A stretch of DNA of 64,000 nt from Macrotrachela quadricornifera (GCA_022393335.1 JAJEKB010020029.1:127607-191606); one strand, 5' to 3'. Shown: positions 48,849 through 64,000, numbered from the stretch's first letter. Numbers and translations are program-made. Notes: generated from the sequence alone by a model not told the origin.

Positions 48849-51064
48849 GCAGTAGCATAATTATCTATCAATAGATTTCTCATTATCTTTTGACAATCCA
48901 CCATGAAACAATGATTACATGGCGGGCCGATAAACCGTTTTTTATTATTGTCAATAAATTATATTCTATTTTTAACACATCAGATAAAATGCTTTCAACT
49001 TAGAAGTAATCATCTGCAATGCGCTTTTTCGAGTTTCTTTCTTTCTTACCTGTAGTATTCGTTTATATAACAATAATGGATTGTCTGCTAGATGATGCCG
49101 TATCTCAGACTTCTGTACGTTGGACGATGAATATCAAAACTAAATTTTTTTCTATTACTTACCACCTTTTCTGTTTTTTTCTTGAGTTATCATTCTGCTG
49201 TTATCATCATAAACAAAATGGGCCTAGGTAGATTATTAAATAATATCACATTTTAGAGAAAAAATCTGATAAAATGGTTAAATTATTCTTTGTGATTATA
49301 ATATTAATAACAAGGCTTTCAGCCAACACGAACTTATAAAAGGAGAGATGTTATGGATCAAATACACTGAGTATCAATCAGTTAGCCCACTATCCTACAT
49401 GAAGGGCTTGACTTATCATTAGCTAATAGCTGTATAGAATTCCATAGAAGAGCAAGTAAATCTCTAGACATCGTTCTTCAATATTGAGCACATATCTCTA
49501 CACTGCCTAGAGTTCATTTTTCACGACTATTTTGCAATACAAACTTGTTTTGTAGAGTGATCAACAGATGTGAAAAGAAAATTTTAAATTTTGGAATAAG
49601 CAATACGATGAGTCGTAAACCACGCATTCTAACTATCAATGCAAGTATTTGCTTCTCAGATACGATTCAGAGAATTTTGCCATATTTAAAAGATCATGCT
49701 GACACAATAGCGATGTAGAATGAAAACTGATGTGGATCCATTCTAATCGAACACCCATTAATGATTATTATAACTTTAATGCATATGAAGCGCAGCAATA
49801 TCACCATTTCTTAGAATAAGCCCTTCTATATGAACTGATTTCAACATTTAGTATTGTACTAAAATAATCATTTATTCTGTTTCGCATAACTATTAAAATT
49901 TTATGCACATTACGATTGTATGTAGACTGCACATGCTACTTTCATTGAAATAAACAAACTCACATTGTTTGAATGAGTATGTTCATATAACAGATACATT
50001 TTTTCATTAAAAGCTGCATCGAACTAAATACTATTCTTCGTAATTGAAAATCAGAGGGATGAGGGTAAATCTCAGTCTAAATCACTCTTGTAATATCAAT
50101 TTTTGGTTATCAACAATTGATCTCCGGTGAAGTTAATTAATTAATAATAAAATGATAAATTAATGTGTTTTGCAAAAGTATTAAAGTCAAGAAAATCAGA
50201 ATTGAAATTACTGACGTATTTCGTATCGTTTACAAGATAGCATCCTTCAAAATTATATATGTATATCTACAATGAAGAATAAAAGTAGAAATGGTTATTT
50301 TCACGTATGAAACTTGAACTAAACATGCATAAAAAAGATATTGAAGTAAGATATTTTATTAACATCTTCTTTCATTTCAAAAAAATGCCTCCGATTGAAT
50401 ATACATAGTGTAGATTTATTCAGACCTCATGTATAATTAAGAAATGGAAGTACAATACTGTGTCCATGAAATTACAATAATCTTCAAGAAATTTTTTTTA
50501 TTCTCTCATACAATCATACAACATGAATACCGGGTGTAGCTACACATGTATGATACTTATCAAACCAAAATATTAACAATTGTTTGTTAATATCAATTCT
50601 TTTTTTTGATTTAAATCAAGACATTATTACTTTTGAAAAGTCTTTAAAAAAGAGTTCCAAAATAATTCGTTTCTAGAAGGAGAATATTATAATATACAGA
50701 ATCAAACTGTATTTTTTAAACATTTTTCTTCATAAAAATCGATTATGAGATTTTTGTAATCGACAGACAAGCTAAAAAAAAAGAAAGTAAAAGGTCTTTG
50801 TATTGGAATATCAATTAATTTATACATTATATATAATAATACATTTATCTAAATTTATTACGTTCGCAATATTTAATAAAAGTTTTACATTAAGTATCAT
50901 TCATGAGAATAATACGTAGGCATTTCGACATTTGACTGTCATTTAGCGCCCCCTTTACATTAATTCTCAATGAAGGTTGAGCACATTCTATATAATGGCG
51001 ATTTGGAATGTATAACGCTTCTCTTGAATAATTGTGTTCTAGATAATTTTTTTTGACAAGAAAA
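48849..51064. other. intergenic region with possible decayed gene
   Basis: About 2.2 kb between divergent genes (GH43-like minus, COX5B plus). It contains a possible decayed reading frame at 49386-49720 (listed separately). The last several hundred bases should hold the COX5B promoter. Confidence 0.4.
49386..49720 (+). pseudogene. possible decayed coding fragment
   Basis: Reading plus strand from 49386, about 110 codons contain only one internal stop (near 49484) before the final TAG, unusual for this AT-rich DNA. The inferred peptide includes LHEGLDLSLANSCIEFHRR and NTMSRKPRILTINASICF. I recognise no family. It may be a remnant of a gene or element, or chance. Confidence 0.25.
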
Positions 51065-52049
51065 ATGTTAGCTGCCACCAATCGATGCCTAGCTTTTAGC
51101 GCATTTCCTCGTACAAATGCATTAGCTATCATTCGTCAAGCATCATCATCATCATCTTCACATTCGAACAAAAACAAAGATGAATCAGCTGCTGTTTCTA
51201 CACCATCTGGTTCAATTGAAGATTCAGGTCCTTCACCGATGAGTCAACGATCTTTACCTCCTGATGATGGCAAAGTCCGTACGTGATCACTTGACTTTTT
51301 TCGAAAAATTTATTTAAACAATATAATAATATTATTTATTTTAAAAGGTTTTCCTAATCCATGGGATATTATTCTTAATAAACGTCGTTTTGAATATGCA
51401 ATGGTTTGTAATAGAATTTTAATTATTTTAAATTAAAAACAATAAAAGAAAAAATATTTAGAAATTCAAAGGATATGATGATCCATTTGATATGATGCCA
51501 GTTAAACGTATTGCAAACAGTACACCAGAAAATCCAAATCTATTACCAAGTTGTAATGATAAACGACTTATGGCTTGTATTTGTAAGTTTATAGAATTTT
51601 TATGATGTGTTATAAATAAAAAATATTTTCAGGTAATGAAGATGTTTATCACTTAAAATGGATGCATCTTCATCGTGGTGAACCCAAACGGTGTTATTGT
51701 GGTATGAAAGAATTTATTTTTTGATAATAAAAGAATGAAAAGTTGTTAGGATAAAATGTTTATTCACTTTTAACCTCACTAGGAACTATTTCTGATGAGT
51801 CAAAAGGTATGGCTAAAGACCACAATTTTGTATTCTTTTCGAATATGGAATTAGAAATTTTCTTTCAGTTTTCCGTTCGATAGTAATGAAATAAACTTTG
51901 AAAAAGCCAAAAAAACATTTTCCATTATTTGCCATATTAAATATTTTATTTTATCTGTAGGTCATTGGTTTAAATTAACTGAACGACAATATGTTGATTT
52001 AAGTGATTTTGGTATTACCGAAGAAATGCAAAAACCAGCTGCTCATTAA
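51065..52049 (+). CDS. COX5B: cytochrome c oxidase subunit 5B
   Basis: Nuclear-encoded subunit Vb of mitochondrial complex IV. Four or more exons. The N-terminus MLAATNRCLAFSAFPRTNAL is basic and Ala/Ser-rich, a mitochondrial targeting sequence. The mature part has the family pattern: FKGYDDPFDMMP, then RLMACICNEDVYHLKWMHLHRGEPKRCYCGHWFKL, which contains the zinc-binding cysteines. It ends EEMQKPAAH at 52049. The short Cys-rich exon and the final exon (after about 51960) are split by a longer intron of about 260 nt. It lies 128 bp upstream of ATG13 on the same strand. The first in-frame ATG in good context is used as start. Confidence 0.92.
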
Positions 52050-52164
52050 GACTTATCCCTTTTATTTTTACATAGTAGATTATTGTAGTTATTTTCTTTC
52101 TTTTTCATTACCATTTATTTTAAATAACAAAAAAAAAGCTAAATAAATTGATTATACTTTTTTC

Positions 52165-52175
52165 TTTTTTTCTAG
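52165..52175 (+). promoter_or_regulatory. splice acceptor just before ATG13 start
   Basis: A TTTTCTTTTTTTCTAG tract ends 2 nt before ATG 52178, with COX5B ending only 128 bp upstream. This fits trans-splicing of a spliced leader onto a downstream gene of a closely spaced pair. Confidence 0.45.
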
Positions 52176-52177
52176 AT

Positions 52178-53630
52178 ATGTCTGATTATCAATTAAGTAA
52201 TGAAGATCATGAAGCATTGGAAAAATTTACAAAATTTTTTCTTGTTAAATCTGCACAAATTATTGTACAATCACGTTTAGGTGAAAAGAAAATAACAAAA
52301 TCGAAATCTATTTGTTCAGGAAATGAATGGGTAACATAATAAATTTTTCATCAGAAAAAAAAAACAAATCTTTTTTTTATTTTAGTTTCATCTTTCCATC
52401 AAAGACATTCCGGAAATAACTATCAATGCAAAAAAATGTTTAGGAGATAGTCAACATCTTCTTATAAATTCACCACATGATTCATTTTGTATTGAAATAT
52501 CATTACGTACACCAGATTGTCAAACAATTAATTTAGAAACATGGTGTATATCATTTGATGATTCAATATCCGATCCATCACAACGTGTTCGTTTTAATAT
52601 ATATAATCGTATGAGTATTGTTCTTCGATCATTACTTACATGTACACGTGCAACACCAACGTATCAATTATCACGTAAACAATCACCTGATAAATATATA
52701 ATTTGTTATAAAATGTATAGTGGTGAACCAATAGTTAGTCATCTTGGTGAACATTATTCAAAAAAAACTATTGGAAGTATTATAACACCTATTGGACGTT
52801 TTGTATTAAATGTTGCTTATAGAACACATTTAACAATGTTATTAACACAAGTTGAAAATGGATCAATATCAAATTTAACAGATTTTGGAATTAATATTAA
52901 AGATAATCATTTTTCATTGGATAAAAATCAACATAGTATTGAAGAGTAAAAAAAGAAAATTGTTTTTTTTTTCTTCTGTATATCTAATCTATTTAAATGA
53001 AATATTTTCAGAGATAATGATGCTCAATTACCATCAATAAATAATTCAACTATATTAACAAGTTTACCAATTGAAGTTATTAAACAAAGACATACAAATT
53101 GTGATTCTATTTCTTCTAGTCATGGGTAAATATAATCAAAAACTAAATCATTTTTATATGAAATATATATGTTTATATTTTTTAGAACACCTGATAAAAT
53201 TTATTATAGTAAAATACGTGCTGCATTTACAACACCAAATACAAATTCAAATTCATCATTACCTATGAGTTCATATACTCGTATAAATGATAATGATTTA
53301 TCATATGTACTTATGATGCAACAGCAACAAATAATTGAACATGAACAAAATTCTAAAAATAATTTTTATATAAATAATGATTTTGATAATGAAACTGCAC
53401 CTGATGATTTTATTCTTGTTGAAGTAAAACCATATTTTGGTAAAAGTGATTCAACAGATGATTTAGGTTTATTTATTCGTTCATGTCAACAACCACCAAT
53501 GCTTGAATCATTTGTTATTGAACCATCATTAAGTGAAACAATAAATCAATTAAATGATGAATTACGTGTATTTGAATCTAAAGTTGAAGAATTTGATCAA
53601 CTTGTTAGTACATTATCTACATCACAGTAA
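52178..53630 (+). CDS. ATG13: autophagy-related protein 13
   Basis: Starts MSDYQLSNEDHEALEKFTKF, encoding the HORMA domain that spans the first three exons (AQIIVQSRLGE, WCISFDDSI, RMSIVLRSLLTCTRATPTYQ, GRFVLNVAYRTH). A Ser/Asn-rich linker follows. The C-terminus contains DDFILVEVKPYF, an LC3-interacting motif (F-x-x-V after acidic residues) in the same place as in human ATG13, then DLGLFIRSCQQPPML and a final helix ending EFDQLVSTLSTSQ, the region that binds ULK1. ATG13 bridges ULK1 and FIP200 to start autophagosome formation. Introns are about 45-60 nt. Closely follows COX5B. Confidence 0.92.
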
Positions 53631-54609
53631 TAAAAAAAAAGCTGTATATATATTTATTTGTTTTTTTTTGTAACATTATTTAACAGTGCTTTCTTTTTTT
53701 CTTTCTCTCTTGTATAGTGGAATGAAAATTTAATTTTTATTCTTCTTCTGTTTTTTTTTTCTTTTGTTTATATGCTGATTCGTTTGAACGAATATAAAAA
53801 TTGAGGCATGATAGCTTTTCTTGTTTTTATTCTTTATGCTGAAATGATCAGTTTGACAATTTTTGTATATTTGCTCGATATTAACGTATTTTTTTTTTTT
53901 GTTTTTGAAAATAATATATAATAAAATATATATCTCGATATTTACTTTAGTATCAAATTAGAATGAGAACTAAAATCTGAGCATAATTTTCCATCGTTAC
54001 AATTATTTTGAAATTTAAATAAAAAAATTTTATTCATTTTTTTATCAATACAAAATTTCTATCACAAAAACAACTCGAAATTAGATTCGACTTGTGGCTG
54101 ATGGATTGATTATAGTCTATAAATCAAATCTTGAAAAAAATATAACATTTTCCAGTGATGTCACGTATTATTATTATTAAATTTTCTCTTTTCGAGAAAG
54201 TCCATTTAGATCTTTCATTAGCTTACATATTTCTACAATAACGAATGAGTCAATATACAAAAAAAAACAAAAAAGAATTATAAAATTGAAGTATTAAACA
54301 TATGCATAGTCTATTTTCATCTACTGTCATTTGTTAATCTTATATAGTAAGATATATTGTTCTTTCGTTTGTCAACATAACAAACCAAACAATTCTCAAA
54401 AGATATATTTAATTAGATCAACACATTTTTTGTAAAACTATTTTAATATTATAAAAGTCTAGTAATAATGATAAAGTTGTGTTAAATATTGTTAATATAA
54501 TAAATGGAAAAAAGAAATTTGCATAAAATCTTAAATTTATTTCCCAAATGACAAGACAATTATTTATTTTTTATATGAAATACATTCACTTTAAAAAAAC
54601 AAAAAAATA
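53631..54609. other. convergent intergenic spacer
   Basis: About 1 kb between the ATG13 stop and the receptor gene's stop on the opposite strand. T-rich; it should hold both 3' UTRs. No gene seen. Confidence 0.45.
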
Positions 54610-56579
54610 TTATCCATTTCGTTTTAAAATTGGTTCACGTACAAAGAAAATAATTGATGCAGCAAGCATACTAATAAGATAAAATATAAAACAAATTCGA
54701 TCAATAATAACAGCTAAAATTTTCCATTCTTCATATATATCATATAATGCTTGTGTATGAACATTTTGTTTTCTTGCATGAATTGTTAATAATAATCTTT
54801 GACATTCAAGTATTTCACGTAAAATAGATATTTTTAAATTTTCATCATCAATTCTACTTGGATCAAATTGTGTTTGCATTTTAAGTAATATTTGTTCAAT
54901 ATTATGTGTTAATGAATGTTGTTGAATTGATGTATTTGTTAATTCTTCATTATCATCATGTATTGTTGTTGTTGTTCTTATAACAGATAATTTTAATTTA
55001 GTATCATTTCGAATACGATTAATATCACCATTAGAATTTTCTCGTGATGTCCAAGATTTATTTGAAGAAGATGAAGATATTAATTGTTGACGATTCATAA
55101 AATGAAAACCAAGCCAATGACCAAATTTATCTATTATTATACGACGACACCAACGTGGTACACGTGATTTTTTAGGTCCACGATAATGAAAATTAAGAAC
55201 AACAACAGTAAGAACAACAGATATAAGCACCAATATAAGATTAACATTAAAATAAATTCCTATAGAAATAGAAAATGAAAACAAAAAAAATTTATTTTAT
55301 TTTAAATAAATTATTTACCAATAATCGGAAGATTTGAAGAAGCTTTCGGTGTATAATCCGAAATAAATTGGAGAAAAACTGTTAATGCAAGAAGAATTGT
55401 TATTGTTAATGTAATTTTTTCACCTGAATCAGGTGGTAACCAAAAAACAAATAATGTTAAACAAGATAATATTGAAAATGGAAATATCATATGATTAACA
55501 TAAAATTGATAATTACGTTTCATACTTATACGAAATACAAGCCATAAATAACGTTTCATTGTTTCATTTCGAACAGTTATATTATAAACTTGCCATTCAG
55601 TACGAATATATTGATTTCGTAGACTTATATTTTGTGGTTGATGACGAACTAATAATTCATCAGATGGACGTGACCATGATTGAATTTCAAGTGTACAATC
55701 TTGTTTATCTAATTAAATAAAGAAATTTTTATAATTATAAAATATTTAAAAAAAAAGATTTTTTTACCAAATGGAAAATAAGTTATAACAACATCACAAT
55801 ATGATCGAAATACATCAGGAAATATCCATTCAACTGTACCATTCCAATGAACAGTTAATAAATAATGATCACGTTGTTGAGAATAAGCAGCTTCAGCCGA
55901 ATTAAATAAAACTATATCAGGTGTCCAAATTTCACGAGCAGAAAAAACAGTACGATTTTGATTATTATATTCATCTGGTGACCATCGTAAATATTCATCT
56001 TGCCATTTTAATGTTACTTGAACATTTGTTTTCATTACTTGATTTTGTTCATCCTATATTTAGAAAAAAAAAAAATTAAGATCGATTTATATAAGAGATA
56101 ATTTACTTACTAAATTCATTACTTGAATAATAGTTAGACCAATATCAACTACAGTTACTGTTGTTGTATTTATTACTGGTCGAGCTTGAGGAACATAACC
56201 AGTAAGTAACGTTGAGCGTAAACGAGCTTCATCGGAATTATATCGAGAATCTTAATTAAAAACAAGAAAATTTATAGAATGATTTGTCTAGAGATAAAAG
56301 ATGTATATCAGATTAATTGATGCATTTTTTGATTGATTATTCAAAAAAAAAAAAAAACAAAACGTTTAACATACTTTCATCATCATCACCATCAAAATTA
56401 TCGTCAATTCCAATTTTATTCTTTCGTCCAAATCCATCTGTATCTTTATCGAATTTTGAACCTTTAAATTTAATTGCACTCGTAGCTAAAGCTGATGAAC
56501 TTGATGCTGAATGTGTATATGAATAGAATATATAATGAATAAATATAATAATAAATTGAAATAAAACATTTAAATTCAT
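54610..56579 (-). CDS. Cys-loop ligand-gated ion channel, nicotinic receptor-like subunit
   Basis: Multi-exon minus-strand gene. N-terminal hydrophobic signal peptide (MNLNVLFQFIIIFIHYIFYS), then extracellular domain with the Trp-rich motif TLKWQDEYLRWSPDEY, WTPDIVLFNSAE and a 13-residue Cys loop (C-DVVITYFPFDKQD-C). Membrane helices M1-M3 follow, M2 preceded by GEKITLTITILLALTVF; Glu in GEK at the cytoplasmic mouth indicates cation selectivity. M4 lies at IDRICFIFYLISMLAASIIF near the end. No adjacent Cys pair is seen in loop C, so it resembles a non-alpha subunit. The M3-M4 loop is long and Ser/Thr-rich. Agonist unknown; acetylcholine by family. The acidic N-terminal insert after the signal peptide is unusual. 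Confidence 0.85.
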
Positions 56580-57455
56580 TTTTATAATAATCGATAAGTG
56601 TTATTGTCCATTGTTTTTACGCTTTTAGTATTTAGTTTGAGATAGGAAGAAAAATGTTCCTGAAATCTATCGATGATTGTAGAGTGCATGAGCGATTCAA
56701 GTGAGTGAGGCAAAAAAAATGGAGAGAGGGAGAGAGAGAGAGAAAAGTTAATTTAGTCCTCGATGCTCGGATTTCTCTTCTTGTTATTGTGCCTTCGTTC
56801 TCGAGTTCTAGTGTGTGACGAACAAGAAGAAAATGATGATGATGACGACAATAACAACGGCAGCAACAGTAACAACAAAAAAGAAATAGGAAATCTTTTC
56901 AGCTGAAATCTGAGAATAACTCATGGAAAAAGAGAATAGAACGAATGAATGAAGTTAGCAGTAAGAGTGTTTCATACCAAAGGCAACCTTCAATGTTAGA
57001 AAATTTTATCAACAAAGGAAAAAAACTATTTCACTATTTCGATAGCAGATAAACATATTCTTTTAAATAACCGGTAAAATTTTTGTTTAGAAAAGAAAAT
57101 ATTTTTTTTTCTTAAACATTAATATTAGAAAAGATGTATTTATACATCCTAGTTGGCTAATAATTTACGTCATTGATTGAATTATGAACATAACTTGTCA
57201 AACTGGATTAAATCATTTGATATTTTGTACAAAAAAAAACAGAAAAAAGAAAATCTCCCATAAACAATAAGATCTTTTTTTTTTACTATAATAAAGATGA
57301 ACTATTTGTTCGGAAATGCATGAATGAATAATCAATGAGACCATTTGTCTTTTTTTTTGAATGTTAATTTATTACTTTTATTTTCTATTGAAAACGATCA
57401 AAAAAAAAAAAAGCACATTAAAAATACACGGCAAGTATGTCAAAAAAAAAATTCT
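56580..57455. other. intergenic spacer
   Basis: About 880 bp upstream of the receptor gene and downstream of the BAG-domain gene. It contains a GA tract near 56722-56743 and GAT/AAC-rich simple repeats near 56827-56880. No gene seen; likely the receptor's 5' UTR or promoter. Confidence 0.4.
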
Positions 57456-58208
57456 CTATGTAGATTGTTCTATTGATGATGTTTCTTGATTTTGTGAATC
57501 TGAAGATTTTTCTTTTTGTTCATTATTATTTATTGATGAATCATAAATAACAAGAGGTGCAGTTTCCATTTGATTACTATTTGTTTCAACAATTGGATTT
57601 ATTGGTACTTTTGATTCAAGTTTAGCAAGAACACTTTGTACATTACGTACCATTTCTTTACGTTTTTCTTTTATATCAGCACTAACATCAATTAATTCAT
57701 CACAACATAACATCATTTTTAATGCTTGTTCATCAAGTCCTTTATATATCATATCATTACGTGTTGAACCAGTGAATAAATCAACTTGTTGATTTAAACC
57801 AGCTAAATTCTGTTTAATTTGTTCAAGTTTTTCTAAAGCTATTGTATTGGAATCACGTAATGGAATATTTGCATCAGTAGTAGATGGCACTTGTTGATCA
57901 TTCGAATGTAACGATGAAGTTGTCTGAGATTGTCCTGGTATTGCACATGAATCAGTAGTATCTTTTGGTTTTTTTAAATCATTTTGTTGTTGTTGTGTTG
58001 ATGATAGTGGTGAAGAACGAACTGGTGATTCACTACGTGGTGAAGCTAATAAATAAAAATAAAAAAAATATATATGAGAAAGATTATTTAGAATTTAAAT
58101 AAAAAAAACAAGCAACTTATTTAATTTAATCAAACCTTTTCGTTTTCTTGAAGTACTATTTGATAGGCCCATTTGTTTTGATGAATAAATTTTTTTATTT
58201 GTAAACAT
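57456..58208 (-). CDS. BAG-domain co-chaperone, BAG3-like
   Basis: Two exons. Exon 1 (58208 to about 58135) encodes MFTNKKIYSSKQMGLSNSTS followed by RKRK; exon 2 (about 58046 to 57456) begins ASPRSESPVRSS. The C-terminal half is a BAG domain: IALEKLEQIKQNLAGLNQQV, then DEQALKMMLCCDELIDVS and KEKRKEMVRNVQSVLAKLES, three amphipathic helices as in BAG3. BAG domains bind the HSP70 ATPase domain and act as nucleotide exchange factors. No WW domain, IPV motif or PxxP stretch of BAG3 is visible, and the N-terminus is Ser/Gln-rich. The inner Met at MGLSNS may be the start. The tail is Ser/Gln/Asn-rich. Confidence 0.75.
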
Positions 58209-58466
58209 TTATGCGCATCAAACAGGCATGTTTTGTGAGTTTCTGCCTCGAAGATGAAGCACTGCTATACGCAAAATGTTCTTTCATTAGTCGTTCTTTC
58301 TTTCTTTCTTTCTGTTTTTTTTTTTCTTTTTCTCGTTCTGTTATTTATTTCTCTCTCGCGTATAGAATAGTGACGAGCCATAGACGATAAGCACTCCCTT
58401 TTCCTTGCATGTAAGATAGATATACACATACGCTTTGTCCTTCTTTGTTTATTATAGATGTCAACT

Positions 58467-58617
58467 ACCTGACTGTGATAATTGACGTTGAGATATATTA
58501 GAAGGATAATATTCATTGAATTTTTCTCCTGAGATTTTTGATGAATATCCTTGATTAGTTGGTATTTGTTGAAAAGTAGAAGAAAGATATTTAGTTTTTT
58601 TAGTATTTGAATTCATT
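58467..58617 (-). CDS. orphan exon, Ser-rich, gene assignment uncertain
   Basis: An open stretch beginning ATG at 58617 encodes MNSNTKKTKYLSSTFQQIPT and continues Ser/Asn-rich to a donor-like GTAGTTGAC near 58466. Composition is like the neighbouring disordered gene upstream, but I found no acceptor that joins them in frame and no downstream exon in frame with the BAG gene. It could be a first exon of the BAG gene by alternative splicing, a last exon of the upstream gene, or chance. Confidence 0.3.
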
Positions 58618-58703
58618 TAATTCATTTGAAAAAAAGAAAGAAAGAAAATAAATTAAATTAAAATATATATGACGAATTTTTAAGCGCGTTTTAAATAATA
58701 CAA

Positions 58704-59326
58704 TTACTTACAATTATTATTTGTTTGTTGATATGGATTTGATTGATAACGATTTATTGGTACATCATATTCATTTGAATTAATATAAGATTGTCGCTGT
58801 TGTGTATCTGAAAAACCATTTACTTCATTATATGGTCGAGAATATAAATTTGTATGTTTATTTGGATGAATAAAATCTGGATTAGATCGAAAATCATTAT
58901 TATATATTGAGGAATTAAATGGAATATTTTGTGAATGTATTGAATCATTTTTTGATGAAAGAAGATCATCATTTGAATGACTAGTATGTAATAAATTTGG
59001 TTTATATGTTTGACGATCATTATGTGATTTTCTTATTAAACGGTCATAACCACTAGTTGCACTTGGACGTTGTCGAAAACGAGATGTATAATAAGAATTT
59101 ATTGTTGGTTTTTCCCCTGATGATAAACTAGAAAAATCACTGTAAGAATTATTATTTCGAATTGGTTGTAAAGAAGGATTGTATCTTGAATTCATTGAAT
59201 TTGAATCAGGAATTATATTCACAGGAATTGAAATAAACTTAAAAGAATATATATGAATAATAATTATTTGAATTTTATTTTAATACTTACTTCAGACGGA
59301 CGATCAGAAGTATATATTGAAGACAT
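58704..59326 (-). CDS. disordered Ser/Asn/Tyr-rich protein
   Basis: Exon 1 (59326 to about 59292) encodes MSSIYTSDRPSE and splices with GTAAGT to exon 2 (acceptor near 59239), which runs to a stop at 58704. The protein of about 190 residues is rich in Ser, Asn, Tyr and Arg with short repeats (SYSDFSSLSSGEKPT, SRFRQRPSATSGYDRL, HSNDDLLSSKNDS). No known domain, membrane segment or signal peptide. The last codons overlap a good donor (GTAAGT), so a further exon could replace the C-terminus. Function unknown. Codon pattern and the clean intron support a real gene. Confidence 0.55.
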
Positions 59327-60546
59327 TAATATATTATTCAAATATAATAACTAAGAATAATCTGAAGTGAAATATGTCTTGTCTAGAAGTATATATATAT
59401 ATATACAGAAACCATAGCTTCAAATTAATATCTTTTCGAACACATGAAATCTCTCTATGTCATTCTATGACACATTTAGTATAAAAACTTCTCTTTTATT
59501 ATTGTTTTGTATATCATAATTTTTATAAACTAGGTTTTTTCCGCTCTTATTTAAAGGGTTTCATGTTGTTTTTCAAATGAATCATTAAAAATAAAAGAAA
59601 CATTTTCAACTATTGAGTTTGTTAGATTTTATATTTAATGACGCCGACAAAAATATAAATTTCTATTTTTCTTATCTTATAAAAAACATTTACTCATCTC
59701 TTATTTCTTCATTTGTTTTCTCCATACATAAAAACAAATCTACCTACGCAAAATATGATTACGATCTCGTGAATATAGATAATGACATTTAAATATTTAT
59801 ATACATAATTGAAATTCTTCAAATTCCATCTTCATATTTTGTATTTGATGATTATACAAAATAGATAGAAAAAAAAAGATTTATTGTATAAACAAATCTA
59901 AAGCTCTTTATATTGCTTATATCATCATACATAATACAAATGCCCTTTTTTTTTACATATAACAATTGTCTAATATAATATATTGTTGATGTTCATAATC
60001 AGTTATTTCCATTATCTCACTTATCAATGCAGACAGATAAAAAAGAATATCCATTAATACTCTGCAACAAACTCTTACCTTCTGGTGGCGTATATATGAT
60101 GTAATACACACATTCGCTATATATGACGTTATTTTCTTCTTTTTTTTAGAATCATCTAATAATCATTGAATTCTTTGAGTAGATTTATTTATTGTTCTTA
60201 TAAATCCTCTTAAAAAAGCATTCTTTTTTTTCCCGATCTAAATGTCGTTGTTATTTTCGTTTTTTTTAATTGAAAGTTATATTGACATTTATTCTTATAT
60301 TTATGATAAAAGAGCGATTTATTTTCGAATACATATTCAAGGTAAAAATAATAATAAATATATGTTTTTCATTCTATTGATTTTATTTAATACACTTTCT
60401 TTTTCAATTTTACCATTTCATATATTCTAAATGATTTAATTCTCTTAAGAGATTGCGAACAAATATAGAATGAAAAATAACGAATAAGTCTCGTTTGATA
60501 TATTGCCTAAATACAATAGTGAAAAAAGATAACAAATACACTATTT
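59327..60546. other. intergenic spacer
   Basis: About 1.2 kb between the disordered-protein gene and the protease gene (both minus). A (TA)n run lies near 59390-59404. An open frame on the plus strand at 60242-60430 is hydrophobic and motif-free and is not called. Confidence 0.4.
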
Positions 60547-63848
<3,302 letters not shown>

Positions 63849-64000
63849 CTGCAATATATATATATAGAGAGAGAGAGAAAGAAAGATATGCGTGTAATAG
63901 AACAAATTGAATTAGTTTATATTTGTTTTTTTTTGTTGAACACATAAACACCATAGGAAAAAAAATATATAAATAATATGACACACAAACACACACATAC
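63849..64000. repeat. simple-repeat tract upstream of YME1L
   Basis: Contains (TA)n at about 63855-63865 and a GA run at about 63866-63880, plus CA repeats at 63982-63998. It overlaps the likely YME1L leader or promoter. No gene. Confidence 0.5.

Noticed and set aside
60242..60430. 62-codon hydrophobic plus-strand frame
   Set aside because: A/T-rich chance frame without motif or neighbours.

Overview
The window looks like nuclear DNA of a small metazoan with an AT-rich, compact genome, most likely a bdelloid rotifer. The sequence shows many short introns (about 45-70 nt, GT-AG), animal-specific genes (a STRA6-family transporter, a Cys-loop receptor, AIG1, ELMOD3), single-exon genes that resemble bacterial, fungal or plant families, and several small inverted-repeat DNA transposons. 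The bdelloid assignment is inference from this mix. No bacterial-style operons, rRNA or CRISPR arrays were seen, and no tRNA was recognised by eye.

Layout. 0.1-2.1 kb: a 1.94 kb terminal-inverted-repeat element with a perfect 8-bp target duplication and a nested palindromic MITE. 2.4-5.0 kb (-): a two-Ig-domain protein with a disordered N-terminus. 7.5-8.6 kb (-): a B-box zinc-finger protein. 11.5-12.2 kb (+): an intronless short-chain dehydrogenase. 12.6-17.8 kb (-): the most striking gene, encoding signal peptide, C-type lectin domain, EGF domain and a full STRA6-type membrane domain; its last intron holds a GC-rich hAT-type MITE. 22.2-23.9 kb (-): an FKBP6/Shutdown-like immunophilin, divergent from a cytosolic carboxypeptidase (AGBL2/3-like) at 24.6-31.6 kb (+), which carries a 0.7 kb inverted-repeat element in the intron right after the catalytic Glu codon. 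32.7-38.5 kb (+): ELMOD3-like, AIG1-like and TMEM232-like genes in one direction, the last with another MITE in an intron.

40.5-48.8 kb (-): three genes without apparent introns separated by long spacers: an F-box protein, a SABATH carboxyl methyltransferase and a GH43 glycosidase. The last two are typical of plants, bacteria or fungi and are strong horizontal-transfer candidates. 51-53.6 kb (+): COX5B followed closely by ATG13. 54.6-63.8 kb (-): a nicotinic-type receptor subunit, a BAG-domain co-chaperone, a disordered Ser/Asn-rich protein and the mitochondrial i-AAA protease YME1L.

The genes do not form one pathway. Mitochondrial quality and respiration (YME1L, COX5B), autophagy (ATG13), cilia or tubulin biology (AGBL, ELMOD3, TMEM232) and lipid or retinoid handling (STRA6-like, AIG1) are represented. 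Several genes have a polypyrimidine-AG acceptor just before the start codon, with close upstream same-strand neighbours in two cases, consistent with spliced-leader trans-splicing. The best candidates for something undescribed are the lectin-EGF-STRA6 fusion and the family of inverted-repeat elements sitting in introns.
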